Assembly: GCA_964490705.1 (NCBI GenBank)
Contig: CAZBCG010000002.1
Coordinates: 124,001 to 188,000 of the forward strand
Source of the DNA: Fodinibius sp964490705
GTDB taxonomy: Bacteria > Bacteroidota > Rhodothermia > Balneolales > Balneolaceae
Direction of reading: 5' to 3'
DNA length: 64,000 bases
Shown here piece after piece: positions 37,624 to 47,590 of this stretch; position 1 is the first letter of the stretch; each line of letters begins with the position of its first letter. A program made the translations under genes and the position numbers. The notes under the pieces are model-generated. The model was not told the origin of the DNA. It made no database searches and saw only the letters and a program-made list of their open reading frames with translations.

Positions 37624-39981
37624 TCACCAACCGATACGCCCGGTACCGGTTTCTTGATTATCCGTACTGTCGGGATCTTGGGGCATCACAAATCCGGGGG
37701 GTTTTTGAAATGAATCGTAGCTCCATGGAGCATTGGGATCCGCTGAAGCAAGGTTAATGAATTTACCCACAATTGGCAGCGCTGAACGAGCCCCCTGACC
37801 AATACTATAATCAAGATCAGTGGGAAAGCGAATCATCCGGTTTTCGCCGCCCACCCAGGCCCCCATCACGATATGGGGCATCATGCCCACAAACCAGTTG
37901 TCAGCACTGTTCTGGGTAGTTCCGGTTTTCCCGGCCACATCTTGTCGAACATTATATGTATTTCGCAGCCGAACGCCGGTTCCATAATAACCGTCACCGC
38001 CGTTAATTACGCCGCGCATCATATCGACCATCATATACGCAGTTTCGGGGCTGATAACCTCATCCCGATACTCCGGACGGTATCTCTTGATGATATTACC
38101 TTCCTTATCCTCAATGCGGGTAATGGCAATAGGATCGATATGTACACCCTGATTGGCAAAGGTGGTGTAGGCGCTCACAAGTTCTAAAAGTGAAACTTTT
38201 GCAGTACCTAATGCAATAGATGGATAGGCTGGCGTATCGGACAGATCAATGCCAAGATTCATGGCCATCTGCTTGATTTTTCGGGCGGCTGGTTCGAGAT
38301 CTTCCAGTTGTGTGGTATTGGGTTCGCCCGCCAGTTCTGGCAGCAAGCGAATTGTCACATTATTTAAACTTCGGGCCAACGCCTGACGCAGAGGAATCAT
38401 CTCTGGCCCCGACGGAATATGCGGATCCTTTGGTTTCCATGCTTTCCCCGAGCGGTCATAAAATACGCTGGGATATTTCGAAAACTTGTGATAGGGTTTG
38501 TACCCATTGTCGATAGCGACCGAATATACAAACGGTTTAAAGGTAGAGCCGGCCTGTCTTCTTGATTGGCTGACATGATCAAACTGTACATTCCCGTAAT
38601 TCGATCCGCCCACCCAGGCCAAGATATTGCCATTATTGGGATCAATACCTACAAAACCGGCTTCGAGACGCGTTTTGGCACGCTTCACAGAATCTACATA
38701 AGCAGTATCGGCCAAGAGGGTATCAAAAACCACCGACTCTTGGTCGGTATTATATTTCGAAAAGGCATTTTTATAGCGATCGGTCTCACGAATAAATTCC
38801 CTTAAAAAGTTGGGGTGTTTTTCCCAAAAGCGGCTCATATATTCGCCCTTCTTGATTGCGCTTTTACATTCAGGAATTGAGGCATTCCCTGTGGTCCATT
38901 CACATTCATAAAGGGTTTGCAGGGAATCTAACTTTGAGCGCAAAGCTTTTTCGGCATAGCGCTGCAAGCGCGAATCAATTGTCGTGTAGATCGATAGGCC
39001 GTCAGTATAGAGATTATATCCGTTTTCCTCCGTCCATTTTTCGACCTTTTTGCGAACATATTCGCCGAAATAGCGACTTTCCTGTCCTGCTTTTGATGGA
39101 GGCTGATAGTTTAGGGCAATAGGCTCTTCCCGCAGTTTTTGATAGACGGCATCGGTAATAAATCCCCGTTTATTAAGTAGGAAAAGTACCGTATTTCGTC
39201 GATTTTTAGAATTCTGAGGGTTAACGCGCGGATTGTACAGATAAACCCCTTTTAGCGAACCGACCAGTGTGGCTGATTCAGAAATCGTTAGATCTTTTGC
39301 ACTTTTGCCAAAGTGGGTTTGCGAGGCCGATTCAATTCCAAACGAACTGTTGGGAAACTCCACCGTATTGAGATACATCTCAATAATTTCGCGTTTGGTA
39401 TAATTTTGTTCGAGCTGAATGGCGGTAAGCATCTCCCGAAGTTTTCGGATAATTGAAAATTCGCGACCAATTTTCTTATAGAGATTTCGGGCCAGTTGCT
39501 GAGTAATCGTGGAACCACCCTGAATGCGACCGTTCAGCAGGTGCCAGGGCACGGCCAGCGTACGAATCATGTCGATGCCCCAATGATTGTAATAACGATG
39601 ATCTTCGGTAGCTACCAAAGCATCTACGATGTGAGGAGACATCTCTTCGATGGGGACATAGGTGCGATTTTCGGTATAAAAACGGTCGAGCACCACACCG
39701 TCGCGGCTCAGCAGTTCAGAAGCAATGGCTGTTTCGGGATTTTCGAGCTGTTCAATCGAGGGCAGGCCCTGCATCAGATAAAGAGTAAAACCAGTGAACC
39801 CAATGATGAGGACACCAATGGTTATGGCTGCCCATTTAAAGATACTTTTCTTGGTTTGGCTCCAGCCCGAACCGGTATTCTTTTTCTCGGCATTTCCGTT
39901 CTGTTCATTGGCTTTTTGCCGGCGATATTCCGGATCGTTAAAATACCGATCCATTTCATTATCGTAATTTGAGCTACTCAT
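37624..39981 (-). CDS. class A penicillin-binding protein 1A
   Basis: 785 aa. Cytoplasmic N-terminus, one membrane helix (about 48-70), glycosyltransferase 51 domain with EDHRYYNHWGID (catalytic Glu) and QGGSTITQQLARNLY, and a transpeptidase domain with SxxK (STFK near 496), SxN (SLN) and KTG (GKTGTTQN). Polymerises and cross-links peptidoglycan. The 8-nt overlap with the upstream LpxH-like gene shows they are co-transcribed. A Gly/Thr-rich tail ends the protein. Confidence 0.94.
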   Translation of the reverse strand: MSSSNYDNEMDRYFNDPEYRRQKANEQNGNAEKKNTGSGWSQTKKSIFKWAAITIGVLIIGFTGFTLYLMQGLPSIEQLENPETAIASELLSRDGVVLDRFYTENRTYVPIEEMSPHIVDALVATEDHRYYNHWGIDMIRTLAVPWHLLNGRIQGGSTITQQLARNLYKKIGREFSIIRKLREMLTAIQLEQNYTKREIIEMYLNTVEFPNSSFGIESASQTHFGKSAKDLTISESATLVGSLKGVYLYNPRVNPQNSKNRRNTVLFLLNKRGFITDAVYQKLREEPIALNYQPPSKAGQESRYFGEYVRKKVEKWTEENGYNLYTDGLSIYTTIDSRLQRYAEKALRSKLDSLQTLYECEWTTGNASIPECKSAIKKGEYMSRFWEKHPNFLREFIRETDRYKNAFSKYNTDQESVVFDTLLADTAYVDSVKRAKTRLEAGFVGIDPNNGNILAWVGGSNYGNVQFDHVSQSRRQAGSTFKPFVYSVAIDNGYKPYHKFSKYPSVFYDRSGKAWKPKDPHIPSGPEMIPLRQALARSLNNVTIRLLPELAGEPNTTQLEDLEPAARKIKQMAMNLGIDLSDTPAYPSIALGTAKVSLLELVSAYTTFANQGVHIDPIAITRIEDKEGNIIKRYRPEYRDEVISPETAYMMVDMMRGVINGGDGYYGTGVRLRNTYNVRQDVAGKTGTTQNSADNWFVGMMPHIVMGAWVGGENRMIRFPTDLDYSIGQGARSALPIVGKFINLASADPNAPWSYDSFQKPPGFVMPQDPDSTDNQETGTGRIGW

Positions 39982-40762
39982 CTATGTCGTTTTCAAGTGT
40001 TTGTAGAGACTGCAATTGAGGCACCCAAGAAACGAGTGAAATCGAATCATTATTGTAATAGGCCATCGTCCGGTGCCTATAAAAGGTACCCAAATTTATA
40101 TAGGTTCCGAAGTCAAATTGTTTCCGGCGCGGGATGTGATCGTGCCCGCAGATAATTATGTCAATATCCCTTTTTTTGAGCGTTTGTCGAACCCACTGAT
40201 TCAACAATTGTTTTTTTTGAGGATTCCAATCCAACAAACGAGTAACGCGCGAAAAGTACTTCATGATACGAATCCCGATCTGGGGCGGAAAAATATGTTG
40301 GTACAGCTCGATGAACGTCTCGTTTCGCAGCAGCCGATGTAATTTGGGGCGCGGCAGATCAAAGTCGCTATTAGAGAGCCCATCCCCGTGCATTGTCATA
40401 ATTGTATCGTTGCCCAGCGAAAGCAGTTTATATTCTTGCCGTAGTTCAAAGCCCAGTTTGGTAAAATGATCGCGGGTCCAATTGTCGTGATTGCCGGTGA
40501 TGTAGAGGGTGGGTCCCAATGCGTTGTTATAGGTGGAAAACCGATCGAGCAGTTTATTCCCTAAAGAAGGTACCGTGTCGGGGTATTCCATCCAGTAGTC
40601 AAAGAGATCGCCGAGGATGGCTATATGGATGTCGTTGCGCTGGCAATAGTTGATAAGCTGAATCAGCTCTGCTTCTATGCGTTCGTTTTCTTCCTCAGAA
40701 AAGCCGCCCAGATGCACATCAGAAATAAAAAGCATTGGCTGTTCGGCGGGAGTAATATCCAT
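39974..40762 (-). CDS. lpxH: UDP-2,3-diacylglucosamine diphosphatase (LpxH-like)
   Basis: 262 aa calcineurin-like metallophosphoesterase with the five motifs expected: DVHLG (15-19), GDLFDYW, GNHD, MHGDGL and GHDH near 215. GDLFDYW and the size fit LpxH/LpxG-type enzymes, which release UMP from UDP-diacylglucosamine in lipid A synthesis. Overlaps the PBP1A gene by 8 nt and follows the polyprenyl synthase gene after 18 nt: an envelope-synthesis operon. Confidence 0.85.
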   Translation of the reverse strand: MDITPAEQPMLFISDVHLGGFSEEENERIEAELIQLINYCQRNDIHIAILGDLFDYWMEYPDTVPSLGNKLLDRFSTYNNALGPTLYITGNHDNWTRDHFTKLGFELRQEYKLLSLGNDTIMTMHGDGLSNSDFDLPRPKLHRLLRNETFIELYQHIFPPQIGIRIMKYFSRVTRLLDWNPQKKQLLNQWVRQTLKKRDIDIIICGHDHIPRRKQFDFGTYINLGTFYRHRTMAYYNNDSISLVSWVPQLQSLQTLENDIDE

Positions 40763-40780
40763 GCAGATAGGAGGGGCGAT

Positions 40781-41800
40781 TTATTTTTTGCGCTCAATAA
40801 TAAATTTGATGAGATCTTCGAACGCTTGCCGATCTTCGGATTCGGGAAGTTCCGAAAGTGCTTCGAGGGCGCGATTGGCATAGTCATTCATGATGGATCG
40901 GGCGTATTGCATGCCGCCTTTCTCATGCACAAAGGTGACGATTTCATCAATATCGGCTTGCTTTTTTTTGCGTTTGCGCATCAGGTAACGCGCGCGGATT
41001 TTTTCCATCGCTGATGCATTCTCCAGCGCTTTGATAAATGGCAGTGTTACTTTTCGCTCTTGAATGTCGTTGCGCTTGGGCTTACCGATATCGTTAACGC
41101 CATAATCAAAAAGATCATCCCTGATTTGGAAAGCAATGCCGGTACACATGCCGATATCGTGCATTCTTTGGTGCATTTCGGGATCGTCTGTAGTTGATAT
41201 AGCACCGCATTCGCAACATGAGGCAATCAGGCTGGCCGTCTTTTCAGAAATCACTTTAAAGTAGTATTCTTCATCCATGTTAAAGAGCCGGGCCGCCTTG
41301 AATTGACGCAGCTCTCCTTCACTCATTTGCCGGACGGCATCAGAGAGAACTTTCAGCAGTTTATATTCTTCGTGATCAAGTGCGGTAAGCAATCCTTTTG
41401 AGAGCAGGAAATCGCCGAGCAGTACGCCGGCCTTGTTATTCCATACTTTATTGATGCTCAAAAAACCACGTCGCACATCGGCTTCATCAACTACATCATC
41501 GTGGATAAGTGTGGCGGTGTGCAGTAGCTCAATCATGGTTGCGGCTACATAGCTCCGCTCATTAACATCACCGAACAAACGGGCTGACATAAACACAAGG
41601 GTAGGGCGAATTTCCTTGCCCTTTTGTCGCAGCAGATATTGTACTACTTTATCGAGCACCCAAACATCGGTACGCAGCGCCTTCTTGTAGAAGGTGCGGA
41701 ACTCAGACAGATCAGCGGCCACAGGAGCTGTAATACTCTTCAGCGTTTTCTTCTGCTTGCGTTCAAATGTAGTAGCTTTTTCTAGCTGCGTATCAATCAT
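40781..41800 (-). CDS. trans-polyprenyl diphosphate synthase
   Basis: 339 aa. Isoprenyl synthase with the first Asp-rich motif DDVVDEADVRRG and second motif QIRDDLFDYG. The residues before the first motif (ELLHTATLIHDDVVD, small side chains) allow a long product, so octaprenyl- or heptaprenyl-type chain length for the quinone side chain is likely. First gene of the operon with lpxH and PBP1A. Starts MIDTQLEKATTFERKQKKTL. Confidence 0.9.
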   Translation of the reverse strand: MIDTQLEKATTFERKQKKTLKSITAPVAADLSEFRTFYKKALRTDVWVLDKVVQYLLRQKGKEIRPTLVFMSARLFGDVNERSYVAATMIELLHTATLIHDDVVDEADVRRGFLSINKVWNNKAGVLLGDFLLSKGLLTALDHEEYKLLKVLSDAVRQMSEGELRQFKAARLFNMDEEYYFKVISEKTASLIASCCECGAISTTDDPEMHQRMHDIGMCTGIAFQIRDDLFDYGVNDIGKPKRNDIQERKVTLPFIKALENASAMEKIRARYLMRKRKKKQADIDEIVTFVHEKGGMQYARSIMNDYANRALEALSELPESEDRQAFEDLIKFIIERKK

Positions 41801-41950
41801 GAAGTCATCCCGATAGCTTGAAAAGTGAAGCTGTAAATAAAAGTTGAAATTTAGTAATTATTCAGGTTTTATACCCCATCAATTCTGAAAGCCAGTAATA
41901 GCTACTAATATAGAGCTTGAACGGTAAATTTTAAATATGCAGATAAACCA

Positions 41951-43240
41951 ATGATTGAGGTTGATTTAAGCAGGGCCAAGCGGTTCCTGTCGGATAAGGA
42001 GTTTGAAACCGCCAAACAGGAAGCCAATGAAGCATTTCGAAAAGTGCACGAACGAAGCGGCGAAGGAGCCGAGTGGCTGGGGTGGAGAGATATGCTCGAA
42101 GATCCCAACGATGCTATCCTGGAACAATTAGACAGTTTGGCAACCGAAATTCGTGCCGATGCGGATGTGTTTATTGTTTGCGGAATTGGGGGATCATATC
42201 TTGGGGCCCGTGCTGTTATTGATGCGCTTTCCGATTTTTTTGGTCACAATGGACCGGAAATTTTGTATGCCGGGCACCATATGAACGGGAAATACCTTGA
42301 AGAGCTGCTGGAATATCTCGAGCAGCCCAATGCAGATGGTGAGCAAAAAAGTGTCTATCTGAATGTAATTTCAAAATCCGGCACAACGCTCGAAACGGCG
42401 CTTTCTTTTCGCATGATCCGCAACTGGATGGAAGAGCGATTCCCGGAGGATGTGCGCGATCGCATTATTTGTACTACCAGTGCCGAGGGCGGAGCCTTAA
42501 ACAAGCTGATCGAAGAAAAAGGCTATGATAAGTTTATTATCCCCGATGATGTGGGAGGACGCTTTTCGGTACTTACACCCGTAGGGTTGTTACCCATTGC
42601 GGTTGCAGGTATTGATATTCGCACGTTATTTTATGAGGCCGTTTCGAAATATGAGGAGCTGGAAGAAGATCCGGAGCCGGTTATTAAATATGCGGCAGTA
42701 AAATATGCGCTGTTCGAAAAAGGCAAAACAGTGGATGTGTTGACCTCATTCGAGCCTCAGCTTAAATCACTCGGCGGATGGCTGCAGCAGCTGCTTGGTG
42801 AAAGCGAAGGCAAAGATGGAAAGGGCATGTTTCCCGCCGTGGCCACCTATTCTACGGATCTGCACAGCCTGGGCCAGTTTGTACAGCAAGGGCCCCGCAA
42901 TTTGATGGAAACATTTATCATTATTGATTCTCCGCCCAATGGCGTCACCGTTGATAGCATGGAAGGTGATCATGACGGACTCAATTACCTAACGGGCCGT
43001 TCATTTCATGACATTAATGAGCGGGCGTTTGAGGGAACATTGAAAGCGCACACCGAGGGCGGGGTACCGGCTGTGGTTGTGACGCTCAAAAAAATGAATG
43101 CACAACATATCGGTGAATTTATCTATTTTTATGAGTTGTTAACGGCTATCTATTGTTACTGCCTTGGGGTGATTCCATTTAATCAACCGGGTGTAGAGCA
43201 CTATAAGCGGGAAATGTATCAACTTTTGGGAAAAAATTAG
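41951..43240 (+). CDS. pgi: glucose-6-phosphate isomerase
   Basis: 429 aa, the short Bacillus-type form. GIGGSYLGARAVIDAL (substrate phosphate loop), ISKSGTTLETALSFR and GGRFSVLTPVGLLP are the PGI signatures; the C-terminal catalytic Lys region is IPFNQPGVEHYKREM. Interconverts glucose 6-phosphate and fructose 6-phosphate. The deoxynucleoside kinase gene begins 4 nt after its stop. Confidence 0.96.
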   Translation: MIEVDLSRAKRFLSDKEFETAKQEANEAFRKVHERSGEGAEWLGWRDMLEDPNDAILEQLDSLATEIRADADVFIVCGIGGSYLGARAVIDALSDFFGHNGPEILYAGHHMNGKYLEELLEYLEQPNADGEQKSVYLNVISKSGTTLETALSFRMIRNWMEERFPEDVRDRIICTTSAEGGALNKLIEEKGYDKFIIPDDVGGRFSVLTPVGLLPIAVAGIDIRTLFYEAVSKYEELEEDPEPVIKYAAVKYALFEKGKTVDVLTSFEPQLKSLGGWLQQLLGESEGKDGKGMFPAVATYSTDLHSLGQFVQQGPRNLMETFIIIDSPPNGVTVDSMEGDHDGLNYLTGRSFHDINERAFEGTLKAHTEGGVPAVVVTLKKMNAQHIGEFIYFYELLTAIYCYCLGVIPFNQPGVEHYKREMYQLLGKN

Positions 43241-43244
43241 GGTA

Positions 43245-43916
43245 ATGAGTAACGATATAAGCGATCAACTTCCGGATACCAATTCACCAGATGACGATCT
43301 TAAATTTATTGCCATCGCTGGAAATATTGGAGCAGGAAAATCTTCACTAACCGGCTTGCTGGCCAAGCATTTTGGATGGGAGGCCTTTTACGAGTCGGTC
43401 GATGACAATCCCTATCTGTCGGATTTTTATGATGATATGCGTCGCTGGAGTTTTAACCTGCAAATCTATTTTTTGTCCAGTCGATTTCGGCATCAAAAAC
43501 AGATGATGGAGCAGGAGGGACGGTTTGTGCAGGATCGTACTATTTATGAGGATGTCGAAATTTTTGCCAAGAACCTGCATAACATGGGATTGATGAGCGA
43601 CCGCGATTTTGAGAATTACGAGGCACTCTTTGAGGAGATGACCCATTACCTGCAGCCACCCAGTCTGTTAATCTATATTCGCGCGCAGGTTTCCACGCTT
43701 GTTGATCAGATTCAGCAGCGCGGACGCGATTACGAAAACACCATCCGCATTGAATATCTTGAGAAACTCAATCGGTTGTATGAAGACTGGATCGACCGCT
43801 ATCCCCACGAAAAGCTTATTATTGATACCGATGATCTGGATTTTGTGAATAATAAAGAAGATTTAGGCCGCATCATTGAACTGGTAGAGCAGCGGCTGTT
43901 TGGGTTGTTTAATTAA
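43245..43916 (+). CDS. deoxynucleoside kinase
   Basis: 223 aa. P-loop AIAGNIGAGKSSLTGLL (about 26-42), YESVDDNPYLSDFYDDMRRW, and the DRTIYED motif (Asp and Arg of the base and acceptor site) mark the dCK/dGK-like dNK family, which phosphorylates deoxynucleosides in salvage. The lid Arg-rich loop is QQRGRDYENTIR. Part of the pgi operon; substrate base not deducible. Confidence 0.9.
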   Translation: MSNDISDQLPDTNSPDDDLKFIAIAGNIGAGKSSLTGLLAKHFGWEAFYESVDDNPYLSDFYDDMRRWSFNLQIYFLSSRFRHQKQMMEQEGRFVQDRTIYEDVEIFAKNLHNMGLMSDRDFENYEALFEEMTHYLQPPSLLIYIRAQVSTLVDQIQQRGRDYENTIRIEYLEKLNRLYEDWIDRYPHEKLIIDTDDLDFVNNKEDLGRIIELVEQRLFGLFN

Positions 43917-43947
43917 TTGCAGGTAAACCCAAATATTCATATTTTTG
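43917..43947 (+). promoter_or_regulatory. candidate promoter of yceD-rpmF-plsX-fab (TTG-N20-TATTTTTG)
   Basis: TTG at 43917-43919, 20 nt, then TATTTTTG at 43940-43947 followed by C: an exact match to TAnnTTTGC, the Bacteroidetes -7 consensus, with the -33 TTG at the right distance. It lies in the 46-nt gap after the kinase gene and would give a short leader to the ATG at 43963. Confidence 0.45.
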
Positions 43948-43962
43948 CAAGCTATTGCGGTT

Positions 43963-44475
43963 ATGTCAAAACTTGAATTTAACATAGTAGAAATACCCGA
44001 AGGAGAAAGTCGACGAACAGTCGATTTATCTGATGAGGATCTGGATTTGTCGCCATATAATTTTATGGGGGGCAAGCTCGAGATCCTGTTTTATCGTACG
44101 CTCCATTTTATTCGGGTTAACTTTCATGTGGATTCGGATGTAGAGCTGGAATGTGATCGTTCACTAGAACCATACATCCAGCCGATTGAATCTGATTATG
44201 AAGTTGTGTTCAAAGTTGACGTTCAAGAGGAAAAAGAAGATGAAAACGGCGCCGTGCGTCGCTTTAACTTTTCCTCGAATTCCCTGAGTATCGAAGATGA
44301 AGTCCGCGATACTATTTTTCTGCAAATTCCGATAAAGAAGTTACATCCGAAGTTTCTGGATGAGGAAGGAAAGCCGAAAGATTTTGAGACGAAATCATTT
44401 GGAGATACTGGGGAGGAGGAAGATTCAGATATCGCGGATCCGCGGTGGCAAAAATTGAAAGAACTAAAGAATTAA
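43963..44475 (+). CDS. yceD: DUF177 / YceD family protein
   Basis: 170 aa from the ATG at 43963 (MSKLEFNIVEIPEGESRRTV); an in-frame TTG at 43945 is less likely. YceD/DUF177 proteins precede rpmF in most bacteria and in plants take part in 23S rRNA or ribosome assembly; the mechanism is unsettled. The C-terminal ADPRWQKLKEL is the usual family ending. Highly acidic middle part (FKVDVQEEKEDENG). Confidence 0.88.
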   Translation: MSKLEFNIVEIPEGESRRTVDLSDEDLDLSPYNFMGGKLEILFYRTLHFIRVNFHVDSDVELECDRSLEPYIQPIESDYEVVFKVDVQEEKEDENGAVRRFNFSSNSLSIEDEVRDTIFLQIPIKKLHPKFLDEEGKPKDFETKSFGDTGEEEDSDIADPRWQKLKELKN

Positions 44476-44499
44476 CAGCAATATTATTACGATTATATA

Positions 44500-44679
44500 A
44501 TGGCACATCCAAAACGACAACATTCTAAGTCCCGCCAGGGAAAACGTCGCTCTCATAATAAAATTGGGGAGCCTACATTGGCCGAATGTGATAACTGCGG
44601 AGCCCTGCACCGCTATCACCACATTTGTAAAGAATGTGGCCATTATCGCGGCCGTCAGATCCTTGATGTAAATAAGTAA
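44500..44679 (+). CDS. rpmF: 50S ribosomal protein L32
   Basis: 59 aa, ATG at 44500, TAA at 44677-44679, lying in the short gap between yceD and plsX. Begins MAHPKRQHSKSRQGKRRS, ends YRGRQILDVNK. The zinc ribbon has four cysteines, C30-x2-C33 and C43-x2-C46, so this is the zinc-binding (C+) form of L32. The yceD-rpmF-plsX order supports the call. Confidence 0.97.
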   Translation: MAHPKRQHSKSRQGKRRSHNKIGEPTLAECDNCGALHRYHHICKECGHYRGRQILDVNK

Positions 44680-44700
44680 TTTTAGCTTAATTCCTATTTC

Positions 44701-45684
44701 ATGATCATTGCCGTAGATGCTGCAGGGGGCGATTATTATCCCGAAAATCCTGTAAAGGGTTCCATCAAAGCATTAAATGAACTGTCCGATTTGACGGTTA
44801 TTTTGGTAGGACCCGAGGACGAAATTAATAAGGAACTATCCAATCATGAATACGATCAGCAGCAGTTGATGGTGCAGCATGCGCCGGAAGTGATCGGGAT
44901 GGACGAATCTCCGGCCAAGGCAGTAAAAACAAAGCAGAATTCCTCTATCGTTACCGGAATAGGGATGCACAAGGCCGACAAATGTCAGGCGTTTGTGAGT
45001 GCCGGCAATACCGGTGCTTTGTTGGCAGCTTCTACATTTCTTTTAGGTAAGCTCGAAGGTGTAAGTCGCCCTACGATTGCTGCAGTATATCCCACTACAA
45101 AAGGGGTACGTCTCTTACTTGATGTAGGTGCCAATCTGGAGGTACGCTCCGAAATGTATTTCCAGTTTGCCCAGATGGGGACTATTTTTGCCCGCGAAAT
45201 CATGGACATTGATGATCCCCAGGTAGGATTATTAAATGTGGGAGAAGAGGAAGAAAAGGGTACAGATCTTCTTAAAGAAGCATATAATGAACTACAGTCT
45301 CTCCCCAATTTTGCAGGTAATATTGAAGGCCGGGATATTTTTGATGCCCATGCAGATATTTTTCTGTGTGATGGACTGGTCGGAAATATTGTTCTCAAAT
45401 TTGGTGAATCTATTCCCGAAGCACTCAGCACATTTATCAAAAAGGGAATTCAGAAACTCGAACTTGGCGTCGAAGAAGCACAGCTTGTTGAGAAAGTATT
45501 GAAAGCTTCGCTGGCTGATTTTGACTCCGAACGGATCGGCGGCGTACCATTCCTGGGTGTTGACGGCGTAAGCATGGTAGGGCATGGAAGCAGTTCGCCG
45601 ACCGCAATCAAAAATATGATATTGAATGCCGCTAAATGTGTGGATCACAATATCAACGAAAAAATTGTAGCATCTCTTAAATAA
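44701..45684 (+). CDS. plsX: phosphate acyltransferase
   Basis: 327 aa. MIIAVDAAGGDYYPENPVKG, KTKQNSSIVTGIGMHK, SAGNTGALLAA and NVGEEEEKGTDLL are PlsX signatures. Makes acyl-phosphate from acyl-ACP, the first step toward phosphatidic acid with PlsY. Starts 21 nt after rpmF; first enzyme gene of the fatty acid cluster. Confidence 0.96.
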   Translation: MIIAVDAAGGDYYPENPVKGSIKALNELSDLTVILVGPEDEINKELSNHEYDQQQLMVQHAPEVIGMDESPAKAVKTKQNSSIVTGIGMHKADKCQAFVSAGNTGALLAASTFLLGKLEGVSRPTIAAVYPTTKGVRLLLDVGANLEVRSEMYFQFAQMGTIFAREIMDIDDPQVGLLNVGEEEEKGTDLLKEAYNELQSLPNFAGNIEGRDIFDAHADIFLCDGLVGNIVLKFGESIPEALSTFIKKGIQKLELGVEEAQLVEKVLKASLADFDSERIGGVPFLGVDGVSMVGHGSSSPTAIKNMILNAAKCVDHNINEKIVASLK

Positions 45685-45697
45685 ATAACCTCCTTAC

Positions 45698-46693
45698 ATG
45701 GCGGAAAATAAACGAGCAGCGATAACAGCAGTAGGCCACTTTTTGCCTGAGAATAAGTTGACCAATGATGATTTGGAGCAGATGGTGGAGACCAATGACG
45801 AATGGATTCGCACCCGAACCGGCATTGAGGAACGTCGGATTCTTAAAGATGATGACAAGGCCACGGCTTTTATGGGATCCAAAGCGGCTAAAGAAGCACT
45901 CGACCAGCGCGGCATTTCGGCCGATGAGATCGATGTCATAATTTGTGCAACAGTTACACCTGATTATTTATTTCCCGCTACGGCTTGCATGATTCAAAGC
46001 GAAATCGGTGCAAGTAACGCCTATGGATTTGACCTTTCCGCGGCCTGCTCGGGCTTTTTATTTGCCTTGACTACAGGTGGAAGTTTTATCGAATCGGGCA
46101 GGGCAGAAAAAGTGCTCGTGATCGGCGCTGATAAAATGAGCTCTATCGTTGATTATACTGATCGCTCGACTTGTATTTTATTTGGAGACGGAGCCGGGGC
46201 GGTTCTTCTCGAAGCGTCTGAGGATGAAACCGGTATTATTGATTATATTCAGCGCTCAGAAGGCGATACCGATTTAGCACTTTATCAGCCGGCGGGTGGA
46301 AGTTTGAATCCCGCTTCGGAACAGACCGTGGCCGATCGATTGCATTATGCGAAACAGGATGGACGAACAGTATTCAAAAAGGCTACAGTGGGTATGGCGG
46401 ATGTTTCTGCCGAGATTATGGAAAAGAACAATCTCGATGCCGATGATGTTGCGTATCTGGTTCCGCATCAGGCAAACCTGCGCATTATTGATGCAACCGC
46501 CAATCGTATGGGACTTGACAGCGACAAAGTGATGGTCAATATTGATAAGTACGGCAATACCACGGCCGCAACTATTCCACTTTGTCTCTACGACTGGAAA
46601 GACAAATTAGATCACGGTGACAATTTAATTCTGGCGGCCTTCGGTGGCGGATACACCTGGGGCGCTATCTATCTAACATGGGGGATGAAATAA
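45698..46693 (+). CDS. fabH: beta-ketoacyl-ACP synthase III
   Basis: 331 aa. Catalytic Cys in AACSGFLFAL, His in VPHQANLRI and Asn in KYGNTTAATIPL form the FabH triad. Condenses acetyl-CoA with malonyl-ACP to start fatty acid synthesis. Its TAA shares its last base with the ATG of fabD (TAATG), indicating translational coupling. Confidence 0.96.
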   Translation: MAENKRAAITAVGHFLPENKLTNDDLEQMVETNDEWIRTRTGIEERRILKDDDKATAFMGSKAAKEALDQRGISADEIDVIICATVTPDYLFPATACMIQSEIGASNAYGFDLSAACSGFLFALTTGGSFIESGRAEKVLVIGADKMSSIVDYTDRSTCILFGDGAGAVLLEASEDETGIIDYIQRSEGDTDLALYQPAGGSLNPASEQTVADRLHYAKQDGRTVFKKATVGMADVSAEIMEKNNLDADDVAYLVPHQANLRIIDATANRMGLDSDKVMVNIDKYGNTTAATIPLCLYDWKDKLDHGDNLILAAFGGGYTWGAIYLTWGMK

Positions 46694-47580
46694 TGAGCAC
46701 AGCGTATCTTTTTCCGGGTCAGGGCTCTCAGACTGTTGGGATGGGGCAAGTCCATTATGACGACAATGAGACGTTTGCTTCGTATGTAGATCGGGCCAAT
46801 AACGTACTCGGTTTTGATCTGAAAGAAATTATGTTCGAAGGGCCGGAAGAAAAACTGAAGCAGACCGAATTTACGCAGCCCGCTATTTTTCTGCATTCGA
46901 TTGCGCTATATAATACGCTGGATGCCACGCCCGATATGGTGGCCGGACACAGCTTGGGTGAATTCTCCGCACTTGTAGCTTGCGGAGCTATCGGTCTTGA
47001 GGATGCGCTCAAGATTGTCCGCCGACGCGGTGAGCTTATGCAGCAGGCCGGAGAAGAAAATCCCGGTACGATGGCAGCGGTTATTGGGATGGATGACGAA
47101 GTCGTTGAACGAGTGTGCAAACAAGCTACTGAAGAAATAGGCAAAGAGGTTATTGCAGCCAATTATAATTGCCCGGGTCAGCTGGTTATTTCCGGGGATG
47201 TTGATGCCGTTAAAAAAGCGGTAGAGCTGCTCAAAGAAGAAGGCTGTCGATTAGCTAAAATGTTGCCGGTGAGTGGTGCGTTTCACTCCTCGCTGATGCA
47301 ATCTGCTTATGACGGCCTTAAGAAAAGTTTGGAATCTATTGAAATATCTGAGCCAAGTTGCCCGATTTACAGTAATTATACCGCCGAACCAACGACCAAT
47401 CCCAAAGAAATTAGATCTAATGTGTTAAATCAGTTGCTGAATCCGGTTCGTTGGACGCAGACCTTACAGAATATGAGTGCCAATGGTGCTGATTCGTTTG
47501 TAGAAGTCGGTCCCGGCAAGGTATTGCAGGGACTTGTAAAGCGAACGTTGGATGACGTAGAAATTAACGGGTATGAATAA
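46693..47580 (+). CDS. fabD: malonyl-CoA:ACP transacylase
   Basis: 295 aa from the ATG at 46693; an upstream ATG at 46678 lies inside fabH and adds five residues. YLFPGQGSQTVGMG at the N-terminus, active Ser in GHSLGEFSALV, and His in SGAFHSSLM are intact. Loads malonyl groups onto ACP. Followed by a perfect hairpin before fabG. Confidence 0.96.
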   Translation: MSTAYLFPGQGSQTVGMGQVHYDDNETFASYVDRANNVLGFDLKEIMFEGPEEKLKQTEFTQPAIFLHSIALYNTLDATPDMVAGHSLGEFSALVACGAIGLEDALKIVRRRGELMQQAGEENPGTMAAVIGMDDEVVERVCKQATEEIGKEVIAANYNCPGQLVISGDVDAVKKAVELLKEEGCRLAKMLPVSGAFHSSLMQSAYDGLKKSLESIEISEPSCPIYSNYTAEPTTNPKEIRSNVLNQLLNPVRWTQTLQNMSANGADSFVEVGPGKVLQGLVKRTLDDVEINGYE

Positions 47581-47590
47581 ATTTAAGAAG

